Assembly (NCBI RefSeq): GCF_007990755.1
Contig: NZ_BJXA01000003.1
Location: forward strand, 62,001-126,000
Direction of reading: 5' to 3'
DNA: 64,000 nucleotides
From: Nocardia ninae NBRC 108245
Lineage (GTDB): Bacteria > Actinomycetota > Actinomycetes > Mycobacteriales > Mycobacteriaceae
The position numbers and the translations under genes are program-made. How positions within the stretch are numbered: position 1 is the stretch's first letter; each line of letters begins with the position of its first letter. Positions 1-8,342 of this stretch are shown here, one piece after another. The notes beneath the pieces are model-generated. The model worked only from the letters and a program-made list of their open reading frames with translations, was not told where the DNA came from and searched no databases.

Positions 1-260
1 CCGCCGCTCCGGACGCCATTTTCATCGGCGGCGGACTTACTCGGCATGGCCTGTTCGAGACATGCTGGTCGCAGCTGCGACAGGGCGGCAGGCTCGTCGT
101 GAACGCGGTGACCGCCGAGTCCGAATCGCTGCTGCTCAGCTGGGCGGCCAGCCATGGCGGCACATTGCGGAAGTACCAGATCTACCGGGCGGAGTCGCTG
201 GGATCCTTCACGACTTGGCGTCCGCAGCTCCCGGTCACGCAGTGGTTCGTTGTGAAATAG
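1..260 (+). CDS. cobL: CobL C-terminal fragment (precorrin-6Y methyltransferase/decarboxylase)
   Basis: The reading frame is open from the window edge to TAG at 258-260, giving the last 85 residues of a protein that starts outside. The fragment reads DAIFIGGGLT near its start and then GGRLVVNAVTAESES, which is the pattern of the CbiT-like C-terminal domain of CobL, the S-adenosylmethionine-dependent enzyme that decarboxylates and methylates precorrin-6Y at C15. The identity rests on this motif and on the precorrin-6A reductase (cobK) downstream on the same strand; in mycobacteria the two are also close. The usual tight coupling is lost here because a secreted protein gene lies between them. 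Confidence 0.8.
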   Translation, partial: AAPDAIFIGGGLTRHGLFETCWSQLRQGGRLVVNAVTAESESLLLSWAASHGGTLRKYQIYRAESLGSFTTWRPQLPVTQWFVVK

Positions 261-333
261 CACAAAGCGGAGCCGCGAAATGAGGTCCGCGAGTGAAACG
301 AGTTCTGTCCAGCGGGTAGGGTCGGGGCCGAGA

Positions 334-349
334 TCCGATCATGATCGGA
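334..349. promoter_or_regulatory. Perfect 16-bp palindrome
   Basis: TCCGATCATGATCGGA is its own reverse complement. It lies in the 114-bp gap between cobL and the secreted protein gene, 26 bp before that start codon. Placement fits an operator, but no cognate regulator can be named from sequence. Confidence 0.45.
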
Positions 350-374
350 AATCCGGTTCCTGATGGGGAGATAG

Positions 375-992
375 ATGAAATACAAGAAGTTTGCCGCCAC
401 CGCACTTTTGGCCATCGCCGCCACCGGCGTCGCCGCGGGTACCGCGTATGCCGCGCCGGTACCGCCCGCGGTGCAGGATCAGGCCACTGCCGCGCAGACC
501 GTCAAGGGCACCGACCAGGGTGTCAGCTACGCGCTGCAGCTGGCCGACGCCGGCAAGTCCGTCGTCACCAGCGTCACCGGCGGTGCGTTCAGCCTGGCCG
601 CCGACAAGCAGTCGGTGACCCTGACCAACGCCGCGGGCGAGGCCGTCACCAGCATTCCGCTCACCGCGACCGCCAAGGGCGAGCAGGTGGAGATCGCCGC
701 CGCCATCGCCGACGACGCCAAGCAGCTGACGCTGACCCCGAAGGTCGCGCCGTCCGCGAACGCGCCGGTCGCCGCCGAGTTCATCGGCGCGCAGGAGTGG
801 TTCTTCGCCGAACTGCAGCGTGCGTCGCTCGGTGCCGCGGTCGGTGGATTGATCGGCGCCGCTATCGGTTTCCTGTTCTTCGGTGTCGGGATCCTGCCCG
901 GTGCCGTGCTCGGCGCGCTCATCGGTCTCGCCGTCGCGGGCGGGCCGTCGCTGCTGAACGCGGGCATCGCCTACTTCAGCGGCCAGCCCTGA
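375..992 (+). CDS. Secreted or membrane-anchored glycine-rich protein, copy 1
   Basis: A 205-residue protein of unknown function. It has a Sec signal peptide (KYKK, a hydrophobic stretch, then cleavage near AYA-APV at about 27), a roughly 100-residue domain rich in short beta-type segments, and a C-terminal hydrophobic region (about 150-198) full of GxxxG spacings that could form a membrane hairpin. A GGGGAG ribosome binding site precedes ATG at 375. The protein at 15047-15574 has the same layout, with shared DxGVxY, LTLTP and FIG blocks, so the two are paralogues. Its stop overlaps the apparent start of cobK by four bases, which suggests translational coupling although the product has no obvious cobalamin role. 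Confidence 0.85.
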   Translation: MKYKKFAATALLAIAATGVAAGTAYAAPVPPAVQDQATAAQTVKGTDQGVSYALQLADAGKSVVTSVTGGAFSLAADKQSVTLTNAAGEAVTSIPLTATAKGEQVEIAAAIADDAKQLTLTPKVAPSANAPVAAEFIGAQEWFFAELQRASLGAAVGGLIGAAIGFLFFGVGILPGAVLGALIGLAVAGGPSLLNAGIAYFSGQP

Positions 993-1729
993 AAACCCTC
1001 CTTTTAGGCGGCACCCGGGAAGCCCGGGAACTCGCCCACATCGCTTCCGGCGAGCAAGGATTCGATATCGTCTCCTCGCTCGCCGGTCGCGTTCGTGACC
1101 CCCTGTTGCCGGTCGGCGAAGTGCGTGTCGGCGGGTTCGGTGGGGTCGAGGGCCTGCGGGACTGGTTGGTGGCCAACGAAATCGACACCGTGGTCGACGC
1201 TACTCATCCGTTCGCGGGTGTCATCAGTGCGAATGCCGCTGCGGCTGCGGCCGATCTGGGCCTGCCGCTCGTCCATCTGCGGCGACCCGGCTGGTTACCG
1301 CAAGATGGCGACAAGTGGATCCGGGTAGTGGATCTGGCCTATGCCGCGAAGACCGTCGGTGATCTGGGCGAACGCATCTTTCTGACTATTGGCCGTCAGG
1401 GTGTCGGCGCTTTTGCCGGACTGACCGAGCCCTGGTTTCTGATCCGCGCTATCGATCCACCCGAGGGCGCGCTCCCGCCACGGCACGAACTATTGCTCGC
1501 TCGTGGCCCTTTCACCGTCGAGGACGAAACCCGGTTGCTGGCGGACCGGCGCATCGATGTGCTCGTCACCAAGGACAGTGGCGGCGATCAGACGGATGCG
1601 AAGTTGGCCGCTGCCCGTGCGGCAGGGTTGCCGGTTGTCATGATCGATCGACCTGCGCTGCCTGAAGGCGCGGTGGTCATGGAAAACGTTGCCCAAGTAT
1701 GGGATTGGCTCCGGTCAGCGGCCGAGTAG
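989..1729 (+). CDS. cobK: Precorrin-6A reductase CobK, apparent CTG start
   Basis: The product reads LLLGGTREARELA at its N terminus (the nucleotide-binding loop of CobK), then DATHPFA near 70 and LVTKDSGG near 195, all diagnostic of precorrin-6A reductase, which makes precorrin-6Y with NADPH. The family normally starts one or two residues before LLLGG. Here that position is CTG (989-991), overlapping the TGA of the upstream gene, and no ATG, GTG or TTG lies close upstream in this frame. Starting at CTG gives 246 residues, the usual CobK length; the first internal GTG would remove the Rossmann loop. The last 15 bases overlap the convergent PadR gene. Confidence 0.85.
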   Translation: MKTLLLGGTREARELAHIASGEQGFDIVSSLAGRVRDPLLPVGEVRVGGFGGVEGLRDWLVANEIDTVVDATHPFAGVISANAAAAAADLGLPLVHLRRPGWLPQDGDKWIRVVDLAYAAKTVGDLGERIFLTIGRQGVGAFAGLTEPWFLIRAIDPPEGALPPRHELLLARGPFTVEDETRLLADRRIDVLVTKDSGGDQTDAKLAAARAAGLPVVMIDRPALPEGAVVMENVAQVWDWLRSAAE

Positions 1730-2245
1730 TTCGGGCAGGCGGTCGAACCAATCGAGCACCGCGCGTTCGTATCGGATGCCGAAGTCCAGCGTGGCGCGGG
1801 CGTAGGGCGGCAGATCGGTCGGGTCGTCGCCGAGGTATTTGGTGAGTCGAGTCTGGTGAATCTCCCTGTTGGCGGCGATGATTCGGTCCAGATGTGCGCG
1901 GTCGAGATGATGGCCGAAGGACAGCGTGAGCAATAGTGGGAAGCGGATGTTTTCGCCGCCCGGGTCGCGAGCGATCCACTCCAGGAAGGCTTCCCGTCCC
2001 GCGTCGGTGATCAGGTAGGGCGTGCGTTCCCGTGCGCCCGGTTCCCCCTTCTCCACCAGTCCTGCCGCGTCCATCGCGGCGAGTTCCCGGTAGACCTGGC
2101 TCTGCGTGATCGTCCAGAAGTCGCCGATGCGGTCCTGGGCCTTGGCCACCAGGTCCCAGCCCGACATCGGTCCTTCGTGGAGAAATCCGAGCAGCGACGC
2201 GGCCGTGGAGTTCAACGGCTTGCGGCTGGTCGCGGTCTTCGTCAA
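1715..2245 (-). CDS. PadR-family transcriptional regulator
   Basis: A 176-residue protein with an N-terminal winged helix (LNSTAASLLGFLHEGPMSGWDL, then the recognition region QSQVYRELAAMDAAGLVE) and a C-terminal helical dimerisation part, the layout of PadR/Vir-type regulators. The start is TTG at 2245, preceded by AGGGAG at good spacing. A short inverted repeat upstream (2271-2283) could be its operator. The 3' end overlaps cobK by 15 bases in convergent orientation. The target is not evident; no transporter is next to it. Confidence 0.88.
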   Translation of the reverse strand: MTKTATSRKPLNSTAASLLGFLHEGPMSGWDLVAKAQDRIGDFWTITQSQVYRELAAMDAAGLVEKGEPGARERTPYLITDAGREAFLEWIARDPGGENIRFPLLLTLSFGHHLDRAHLDRIIAANREIHQTRLTKYLGDDPTDLPPYARATLDFGIRYERAVLDWFDRLPELLGR

Positions 2246-2270
2246 CCGACTGCTCCCTTCGCTCTCAACC

Positions 2271-2283
2271 TTCCATAGTGGAA
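2271..2283. promoter_or_regulatory. Inverted repeat upstream of padR
   Basis: TTCCA-tag-TGGAA lies 26-38 bp before the TTG start of the PadR gene, within an AT-richer stretch (GAATGTTATAC) that could be the promoter. Autoregulation is inferred from position only. Confidence 0.35.
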
Positions 2284-2318
2284 TGTTATACGAATGTGCG
2301 CCGGATCGGCGGTGACAC

Positions 2319-2585
2319 CTATTTGCCGGCCAGCTGATCGAGCCTGGCGAGCACCAGCGCCATGCCCTCTTCCAGTCGCGCCTGGCCCAGGCGCAGTTCG
2401 ACGAGGTTTTCCTCGATCTTTTCGGCGCGCCCCTCGATCCGGTCGATACCGTCGAGCGCCTTCCGGGTGAGAGCCGCGAGCTCGCTGAGGACGTCGCCCT
2501 GCTCGTCGAGTGCTTGTTCGCTCGCGGTGGCTCGGGCCTCCAGGGCTCGGGCGCGCAGCGTCAGCTCCGACAGTGTCGCGGCCAA
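2319..2585 (-). CDS. Small coiled-coil protein
   Basis: An 88-residue, almost wholly helical, charged protein (LSELTLRARALEARATASEQ ... LRLGQARLEEGMALVLARLD) with heptad spacing of Leu/Ile/Val, predicted to form one long coiled coil. No signal peptide or membrane segment. The best start is TTG at 2585, close behind a GGAGGG motif. It is the last gene of a minus-strand run cobH-cobIJ-this, 32 bp after cobIJ, so it is probably cotranscribed. No function is recognised. Confidence 0.65.
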   Translation of the reverse strand: MAATLSELTLRARALEARATASEQALDEQGDVLSELAALTRKALDGIDRIEGRAEKIEENLVELRLGQARLEEGMALVLARLDQLAGK

Positions 2586-2617
2586 GATCCCTCCATTCGT
2601 CGGTGCGTCAGCAGATC

Positions 2618-4264
2618 TTACGCGTCGGGGGCGGCCGCGTCGCCGCTGCGGGCGTAGCGTCGCGAGGTGTAAACGCGGACCCCCCGGTCGGTTTCCTGGG
2701 CCGTAGTGGTCGACGCGCCGATGATCAACAGGGTGCGCATGTCGACCTCGGCCGGGTCGAGATCGCCGAGCGAGACCACCCGCACGGACTCCGTCGGGCC
2801 GCCCACGTCGCGGCCGAGCACCACGGGCGTATCCGGCTTGCGGTGCTCCAGCAGCAGGTCGCGCATGGCGCCCACCTGCCAGGTGCGCTGCGATGAGGCC
2901 GGGTTGTACACCGCGATCGCCATGTCGGCGGCGGCGACCGCGGAAAGCCGTTGGGCGACAACTTCCCACGGCTTGAGGCGATCGGAGAGCGAGATCATCG
3001 CGTAGTCGTGCCCGAGCGGCGCACCGACCCGGCTGGCCACCGCGTTGGCCGCGGTGAGTCCGGGGAGCACCCGCACCGGCACATCGCGCCACTGGGGATC
3101 TGCGGCTTCCTCCAGTACCGCTGCGGCCATCGCGAAGACCCCGGGGTCGCCCGACGACACCACCGCGACCCGCGCGCCCCGTCGCGCCAGGTCCAACGCC
3201 ATGGCGGCGCGCTCCGATTCGACGCGATTGTCGCTGGCATGCCTGCGCTGGCCGGGGCGCAACGGGACTCGGTTCAGGTAGGTGGTGTAACCGACGAGAT
3301 CTGTTGCGTCGGCGATGGCTTCGTGTACCTCGGAGGTCGTCCACTCGGCGGCGCCGGGGCCGAGGCCGACGACGACGACCTCACCGGGGCGGTCGGCCGG
3401 ATATCCGTGTGGAGCAGCGTCTTCGGCGTGCCCAGTCGACTGGGCTGCGTGAGTGTTCGGTGAGCGTTGCCGTGCCGCAGCAGGTTTCATGTGGGGGAGC
3501 GAGGTGGTCGGTGTCGGTCCGGGGACGAGCGTGATGGAGAAGTAGGGCACATCCGCGTCGGCTACATCGGCGGCGCGCAAAACCCGCTGACGGGTGCTGC
3601 TGGCGCGCTCGATGTAGTAGGCGTCGGCGAGACGCCCGGAATCCGAAAGAGCCTGGCGCACATTGGGATAGGTGCGTCCGAGCTTCATGATGGCGGCGGC
3701 CTCGGTGTCGCGGAGTCTGCGGGTGAGCTCGTCGACGGGCATGGTGCCGGGCAGAATGGTCAGCACCTGCTCGCCCTCGACCAGCGGGGTACCCAATGCC
3801 GCCGACGCCGCGCTCACCGAGGTGATACCCGGGATGATCTCCGCCTCGAAGCGATCGGCGAGCCGCCGGTGCATATGCATGTAGGAGCTGTAGAACAGCG
3901 GGTCACCCGCGGCCAGCAGCGCGACCGACCGGCCCGCCGCCAAATGCCCAGCGAGCAGTTCTGCGGCCTGCTCGTAGAACTCATCGATCGCACCCTGGTA
4001 TCCGCCGGGATGATCGGTGGTCTCGGTCGTCACCGGATAGACGAGATGCTCCTCGAGCTGCCCGGCCCGCATGTACGGCGCCGCAATACCTCTGGAGATG
4101 CTGCGCCCATGGCGAGCGCTGTGGAACGCGATCACATCGGCCTCGGCGATCACCCGCGCTGCCTTGACCGTAACCAGCTCGGGATCGCCCGGACCGAGCC
4201 CAACGCCCCACAACTTGCCTGGTGCCGTGTGTGATTCAGCTCCGGTCCGCATATCGCCCGTCAT
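2618..4264 (-). CDS. cobIJ: CobI-CobJ fusion (precorrin-2 C20- and precorrin-3B C17-methyltransferase)
   Basis: A 548-residue bifunctional corrin-ring methyltransferase, the fused form known from actinobacteria. The N-terminal CobI half (about 15-245) has [31 protein letters not shown] and [14 protein letters not shown]; a Pro/His/Ala-rich linker (about 250-295) follows; the CobJ half (about 300-530) has [24 protein letters not shown] and [20 protein letters not shown]. Both glycine-rich SAM-binding loops are intact. ATG at 4264 overlaps the cobH stop as ATGA, so the two are translationally coupled. An upstream in-frame extension exists but would run through cobH and is not used. Confidence 0.93.
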   Translation of the reverse strand: MTGDMRTGAESHTAPGKLWGVGLGPGDPELVTVKAARVIAEADVIAFHSARHGRSISRGIAAPYMRAGQLEEHLVYPVTTETTDHPGGYQGAIDEFYEQAAELLAGHLAAGRSVALLAAGDPLFYSSYMHMHRRLADRFEAEIIPGITSVSAASAALGTPLVEGEQVLTILPGTMPVDELTRRLRDTEAAAIMKLGRTYPNVRQALSDSGRLADAYYIERASSTRQRVLRAADVADADVPYFSITLVPGPTPTTSLPHMKPAAARQRSPNTHAAQSTGHAEDAAPHGYPADRPGEVVVVGLGPGAAEWTTSEVHEAIADATDLVGYTTYLNRVPLRPGQRRHASDNRVESERAAMALDLARRGARVAVVSSGDPGVFAMAAAVLEEAADPQWRDVPVRVLPGLTAANAVASRVGAPLGHDYAMISLSDRLKPWEVVAQRLSAVAAADMAIAVYNPASSQRTWQVGAMRDLLLEHRKPDTPVVLGRDVGGPTESVRVVSLGDLDPAEVDMRTLLIIGASTTTAQETDRGVRVYTSRRYARSGDAAAPDA

Positions 4265-4896
4265 TCCTGTTCGCTCGCAATCGCATTCAACGCGGACGCG
4301 GTGATGGCACTGCCGCCGCGTCGACCGCGGACGGTGAGGTATTCGATGTCGCCGAACTCGACCAGCGCGTCCTTGGATTCGGCGGCGCCGATGAAGCCGA
4401 CAGGAATGCCGATGATGGCGGCGGGCCTCGGTGCGCCCGCGTCGAGCATGTCGAGCAGGTGGAACAGCGCGGTCGGCGCGTTTCCGATGGCGACGACCGC
4501 GCCGTCGAGGTGCGCGCGCCATAGCTCCAGCGCCGCGGCCGAGCGCGTATTACCCATGCTCGCAGCGAGTTCCGGCACGCGCGGGTCGGTGAGCGTGCAG
4601 ATCACCGCGTTGTCGGCGGGCAGCCGCTTGCGCGTCACACCGGAGGCAACCATGTTCGCATCACACAGAATCGGTGCTCCCGCTCGCAGCGCGGCCCGGG
4701 CCGAAGCCACCACGCCCGGCGAAAACGCCACATCCCCTGCCAGATCCACCTGACCGCACCCGTGGATCATGCGCACCACCACCTGCGCGACCGCCGGCGG
4801 GAACCGATCGAGGTCCGCCTCCGCGCGGATCATCGCGAACGACCGCCGATAGATCTCGGCCCCGTCGGTGAGGTGGCTGGCACGCAAGTCGGACAT
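4261..4896 (-). CDS. cobH: Precorrin-8X methylmutase CobH
   Basis: A 211-residue protein matching CobH/CbiC, which moves the C11 methyl group to C12 to give hydrogenobyrinate. [13 protein letters not shown] contains the conserved catalytic histidine; [37 protein letters not shown] and [13 protein letters not shown] are the other family blocks. ATG at 4896 has a purine-rich GGGTGGA upstream. It is the first gene of the minus-strand cobH-cobIJ unit. In M. tuberculosis cobG sits directly before cobH; here cobG is about 1.9 kb away, beyond an Lrp/DdaH pair. Confidence 0.94.
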   Translation of the reverse strand: MSDLRASHLTDGAEIYRRSFAMIRAEADLDRFPPAVAQVVVRMIHGCGQVDLAGDVAFSPGVVASARAALRAGAPILCDANMVASGVTRKRLPADNAVICTLTDPRVPELAASMGNTRSAAALELWRAHLDGAVVAIGNAPTALFHLLDMLDAGAPRPAAIIGIPVGFIGAAESKDALVEFGDIEYLTVRGRRGGSAITASALNAIASEQE

Positions 4897-4949
4897 GGCG
4901 TCCACCCTAAGAGGTGCCTTCCCCCCAGGTCGGCGCGGGTAGTCGGGGG

Positions 4950-5387
4950 TCAGGTGCGGGGGCGTTCGAGAATGCGGGACATCACGATGGAGCTGCGGGT
5001 GCGCCCGACGCGCGCGTTCTCCCGGATGCGTTCGACGGTCACCTCGATCTCGGCCATGTCGGTGGCCATCACGTGGACGAGCGCGTCGGCCTCGCCCGCG
5101 ATGGTCCACACGCCGACGACCTGCGGAATAGGTTCGAGACTGCGGCGAAGTTCGGCCGGAGATATGTTGTCGCGGTAGTACACCTCGACGTAAGCCTCGG
5201 TCTTCCAGCCCATCGCGGCCGGGTTCACCAACGCCGTGAAACCGGTGATCTGTTTGCTCGCGACCATCTTGTCCACGCGCCGCTTCACCGCGGGCGCGGT
5301 CAGGCCGACGGCGCTGCCGATTTCCTGGAACGAGGCGCGGGCCTGTCTGAGCAGGTGCTCCAATATCCGCCGATCGATGTCGTCCAC
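4950..5387 (-). CDS. Lrp/AsnC-family transcriptional regulator
   Basis: A 145-residue protein with an N-terminal AsnC helix-turn-helix ([34 protein letters not shown]) and a C-terminal RAM ligand-sensing domain (about 65-135). Start is GTG at 5387, behind a GAAGGG ribosome binding site. It is divergent from the DdaH gene, an arrangement also seen in mycobacteria where an AsnC-type regulator faces ddaH and ornithine/arginine catabolic genes. It probably controls ddaH and itself through the repeats in the shared promoter, with an amino acid such as arginine or ornithine as effector (inference). Confidence 0.92.
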   Translation of the reverse strand: MDDIDRRILEHLLRQARASFQEIGSAVGLTAPAVKRRVDKMVASKQITGFTALVNPAAMGWKTEAYVEVYYRDNISPAELRRSLEPIPQVVGVWTIAGEADALVHVMATDMAEIEVTVERIRENARVGRTRSSIVMSRILERPRT

Positions 5388-5406
5388 GTCACAGCCCTTC
5401 CGCTAT

Positions 5407-5457
5407 TGCGCAATTATTCGATGTTCTAGGGCCGAAATGCGCAACGATTCGATGTTC
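5407..5457. promoter_or_regulatory. Two direct repeats, probable Lrp operator
   Basis: TGCGCAA-NN-ATTCGATGTTC occurs at 5407-5426 and again at 5438-5457, 18 of 20 bases identical, with a 31-bp period (about three helical turns, so the same DNA face). A partial third GCGCAAT follows at 5461. It lies in the divergent lrp/ddaH promoter, where Lrp/AsnC octamers usually bind in-phase sites. Confidence 0.65.
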
Positions 5458-5524
5458 CTGGCGCAATACTAGGCGAATTACGGTCGTGTCAGCCGCAAGA
5501 TCGCGCCGACCTCCGGGAGACACG

Positions 5525-6367
5525 TTGACGTCTGTAGCCACCCTCCGTGCCGAGACCACCGTTCGTAAGCCGTCGCCGCGACGGTTCGTCATGTGCCGTC
5601 CCGACTACTTCGACGTCACCTACTGCATCAATCCGTGGATGGATCCGGAAGCCCCGGTCGACCGCGCCCTCGCCCTGCTCCAGTGGGAAACCCTGCGCGC
5701 CACCTACGAGGAGTACGGCCACAAGGTCGACGTGGTGCCCGGCGTGCCCGGCCTGCCCGACATGGTGTTCGCGGCCAACGGCGGCCTCGTCGTCGGCGAC
5801 CGGGCGATGTCGGCCCGGTTCACCCACGTCCAGCGGGCGGCCGAGGGTCCCGCGTACCACAACTGGTTCGCCCAGCACGGCCTCGCCGGACTGGTCGACG
5901 CCAAGGAGATCAACGAGGGCGAGGGCGATTTCCTCCTGGTCGGTGACCGCATGCTCGCCGGCATGGGGTTCCGCAGCTCGCTCGCGGCGCATCGCGAAGT
6001 GGCACAGCACTTTTCCCGGCCCGTGCTGTCGCTCGAGCTGGTCGATCCGCGCTTCTACCACCTCGATACCGTGCTGCTGCCGCTCGATGACAACACCATC
6101 GCCTACTTCCCGCCCGCCTTCAGTGCGGAAAGCCAGGCGGTGCTCGCCGAGCTGTTCCCCGACGCCATCGTCGCCACGGACGCGGACGCGGAGGTTCTCG
6201 GGTTGAACGGTGTCTCCGACGGGTTGAACGTCTTTCTCAGTGACAAGGCCGGCGCGCTCAGCGAAGCGCTGCGTGCCCGCGGCTACAACCCGATCGGCAT
6301 CGACATGTCCGAGCTGCTCAAGGCCGGCGGCAGCGTCAAGTGCTGCACGTTGGAGATTCACGAGTAG
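5525..6367 (+). CDS. ddaH: Dimethylarginine dimethylaminohydrolase-like amidinotransferase
   Basis: A 280-residue protein of the amidinotransferase/DDAH fold. The segment FVMCRPDYFDVTYCINPWM is typical of the actinobacterial DdaH group, FYHLDTVLLPLDD carries the catalytic histidine, and SVKCCTLEIHE at the C terminus holds the catalytic cysteine. The family hydrolyses methylated arginine, arginine or related guanidino compounds to citrulline-type products. TTG at 5525 with GGGAGA six bases upstream is preferred over an earlier in-frame start at 5486 that lacks one. In mycobacteria ddaH is followed by ornithine aminotransferase (rocD); none follows here. The substrate is uncertain. Confidence 0.85.
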   Translation: MTSVATLRAETTVRKPSPRRFVMCRPDYFDVTYCINPWMDPEAPVDRALALLQWETLRATYEEYGHKVDVVPGVPGLPDMVFAANGGLVVGDRAMSARFTHVQRAAEGPAYHNWFAQHGLAGLVDAKEINEGEGDFLLVGDRMLAGMGFRSSLAAHREVAQHFSRPVLSLELVDPRFYHLDTVLLPLDDNTIAYFPPAFSAESQAVLAELFPDAIVATDADAEVLGLNGVSDGLNVFLSDKAGALSEALRARGYNPIGIDMSELLKAGGSVKCCTLEIHE

Positions 6368-6469
6368 TCGACGGCTTCGAGATCAACGGCACTGGTGGTT
6401 GGCTGCTTTCGAGCGATGCCGCCGCCAGGGCCGTTTGTCGTGAACGACGTGGTTTCGAGCGGGCCAGTG

Positions 6470-6775
6470 TGGTCGTGGAAGCAGGACTGTGGTCTTCAAA
6501 TTGGGACTGCGTGGGTCTCGAATTCGTACCGCACGGTCTTGAAGGTGAGCTCGCACAGCCCTGAAGGCGCGACAACGCGGTTTGCGGACGGGAATCGCGC
6601 GGTCTTTTAGGCGTGGCAGCGCGGTTCGACGGCGAGATCGGACGGTCTTGGAGGCGCGACTGTGCGGTTTGGCGGGGACTGCGCGGCTCTCGGGTGGGGA
6701 CAGCGTGGTCGTGATGGCGGGGCCGTGTGGGTCAGGGGCAGCGTGGTCCGGGGCCAGGCCGCAAGATCCAAGGCG
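6470..6775. repeat. Degenerate tandem repeat array R1 (about 20-24 bp units)
   Basis: The 418-bp gap between the convergent ddaH and cobG genes holds no credible gene. Most of it consists of eroded copies of a unit like GCGGTCTTGGAGGCGCGAC, seen for example at 6534-6550, 6599-6615 and 6641-6660, with lengths drifting between 20 and 24 bp. No copy is exact and there are no unique spacers, so this is not a CRISPR array. Confidence 0.6.
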
Positions 6776-6785
6776 GACCCGACCG

Positions 6786-7979
6786 TCAGTCGATCCGGTA
6801 TCCGGTCTCGGTGGCGACGATGTCGGTGACCGTGCCTCGTGGGCGGCCACAGCGCCGGTCGCAGCCGGACCAGTGCTGGCGACCCGCGACGGTTACCTCA
6901 TCTGCGTCGATTACCGGCATACCTTGGTGCATAGGCTGATTCGCCTCAGCGGGATGAACCCGGTCGGACTCGACCGCAGCGGTGACGTCGGCGCGGACGT
7001 CAGTGAGCGACTTCGCGCAACCCGGCCGGCCCGCGCACGCGCTGACCTGAAGCCAAGGGGAGTTGGCGTCGAAGATGAGGTCCATCGGGGCCAGCACGCG
7101 GACAACTTGCTCGGCAGCCCATTCCGCCAAGTCGGTGATGACCAGGCTGCGCCACGGGGTAACGAATACGGGACGCTCGATGGCGGCAATGAATTCGGCG
7201 GTCCGGGCGGGCAGCGAGCCCAGGCGGACACCGGCGCCGAGGCTGACCAAGCCGTCGTCCTGATCGAGCCAGCCGATCGGAACATCCTGAGACGCACCGA
7301 TTACCAGTCGATCGGTGCCGCGTCGGAGGGCGAGCAATTCAGCGACCCGCTCGGCACCGTTATCGATCTCGTGCAGCCGCCATTGTCCCGCGTCACCACC
7401 GCGCAGGTCGAGAAACCCGTGCGCGGCGGCGAGCATGACATCCACCGCGTCGGCGACCGAGACCCGGATACCGGTGTCGCGTCCCGCCAGTAGCAGCGCG
7501 AATTCCTCGGTGCCCGTTGCGTGTACGCCGATATCGCCGCCGAGCACGCTGACATCGCCACGCCCGTCATCCAGCGTGAACAGCACGCGCCCAGGAAGTT
7601 CGGCAAGCCGCGGCGCGGCCAGCAACCCGGCGTCGAGCGCCGGAACCAGCGCCTGCACATCCGCGATACCACCGATCCGACCGGACAGCGGCGAAGCGAC
7701 AATATTGCGCACCCGCTCATGCGTCTGACTGGGCAACAAGCCAGCCGCCGCCAGCCGCCCGGTCAGCTCCTCCGCATCCCGCACCTGCCGCAGCTGCACG
7801 TTCCCCCGCGACGTCAGCTCGATATTCCCGTCCCCGACCTCCCGCGCCGCCTCCGCCAACACCTGCAACTGCCCCGGCTCCACCCGCCCACCAGGCAGCC
7901 TCACCCGCGCCAGCGGCCCATCCGCCGCCTCGTGCAGCCGCAACACGCCGGGACAGGAATCCGGAACACCTCGAGTCAT
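6786..7979 (-). CDS. cobG: Precorrin-3B synthase CobG
   Basis: A 397-residue member of the sulfite/nitrite reductase-like family; CobG uses siroheme-type iron-sulfur chemistry and oxygen to make precorrin-3B, the ring-contraction substrate of the aerobic pathway. Visible features are the ferredoxin-like half-domain (GDGNIELTSRGNVQLR), a second copy further on, and the cluster ligands CAGRPGC (Cx5C) plus CDRRC (Cx3C) near the C terminus. ATG at 7979 gives MTRGVPDSCPGVLRLHEA, the usual family start; the upstream extension is repeat-derived and rejected. It is separated from cobH by the Lrp/DdaH pair and array R1. Confidence 0.92.
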   Translation of the reverse strand: MTRGVPDSCPGVLRLHEAADGPLARVRLPGGRVEPGQLQVLAEAAREVGDGNIELTSRGNVQLRQVRDAEELTGRLAAAGLLPSQTHERVRNIVASPLSGRIGGIADVQALVPALDAGLLAAPRLAELPGRVLFTLDDGRGDVSVLGGDIGVHATGTEEFALLLAGRDTGIRVSVADAVDVMLAAAHGFLDLRGGDAGQWRLHEIDNGAERVAELLALRRGTDRLVIGASQDVPIGWLDQDDGLVSLGAGVRLGSLPARTAEFIAAIERPVFVTPWRSLVITDLAEWAAEQVVRVLAPMDLIFDANSPWLQVSACAGRPGCAKSLTDVRADVTAAVESDRVHPAEANQPMHQGMPVIDADEVTVAGRQHWSGCDRRCGRPRGTVTDIVATETGYRID

Positions 7980-8065
7980 AGTCCGTCCAGGGTACGTACC
8001 CGAGCCGACCGGCCTACCAGGGAGGAGACGCTCCAGCCCACTGCCGCGCAGCCGCGCCAGCCCCG

Positions 8066-8122
8066 CCGAGCCCGTCTGGTGTGGCCGAGCCCGACCGGCG
8101 TGGCACAGCCTGACTGGCGTGG
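8066..8122. repeat. Tandem repeat R2, three 19-bp units
   Basis: Three head-to-tail 19-bp units (8066-8084, 8085-8103, 8104-8122) of the form CCGAGCCCGACCGGCGTGG, with weaker related text on both sides (about 8040-8220). The gap 7980-8342 separates the divergent cobG and SnoaL-like genes and must hold their promoters; no further gene is seen in it. Confidence 0.65.
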
Positions 8123-8342
8123 CCCGGCAGCGCAACCAGCCCAACTAGCGCTGCTCAGCCGCGCGCTGGTCCTGCCGAGCCGCGCTAGCAACGCTGCTCT
8201 GTCCCGGCAGCGGCACCGTCCCGGTCGGCCAGCCAGCCCACGTGGGCTCGACGGGCATGCGCAACGTCGGCGACAGATTCGCCCAATGCCACCGGTGACG
8301 GTCGTCGAGCAACTGATCGCGAGGATCGCTAGGGTGTGCCAT

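Noticed and set aside
341-988. In-frame N-terminal extension of cobK
   Set aside because: It is Arg-rich, overlaps the secreted protein gene in another frame and has no family similarity.
4265-4522. N-terminal extension of cobIJ through cobH
   Set aside because: It is antisense-like Arg/His text; the ATGA junction with cobH gives the natural start.
5489-6361. 290-codon minus-strand frame opposite ddaH
   Set aside because: Shadow of ddaH; the plus-strand product has clear DDAH motifs.
7521-8342. Long N-terminal extension of the SnoaL-like protein
   Set aside because: It runs opposite cobG and through repeat R2, with no fold; the ATG at 8343 gives the standard family length.
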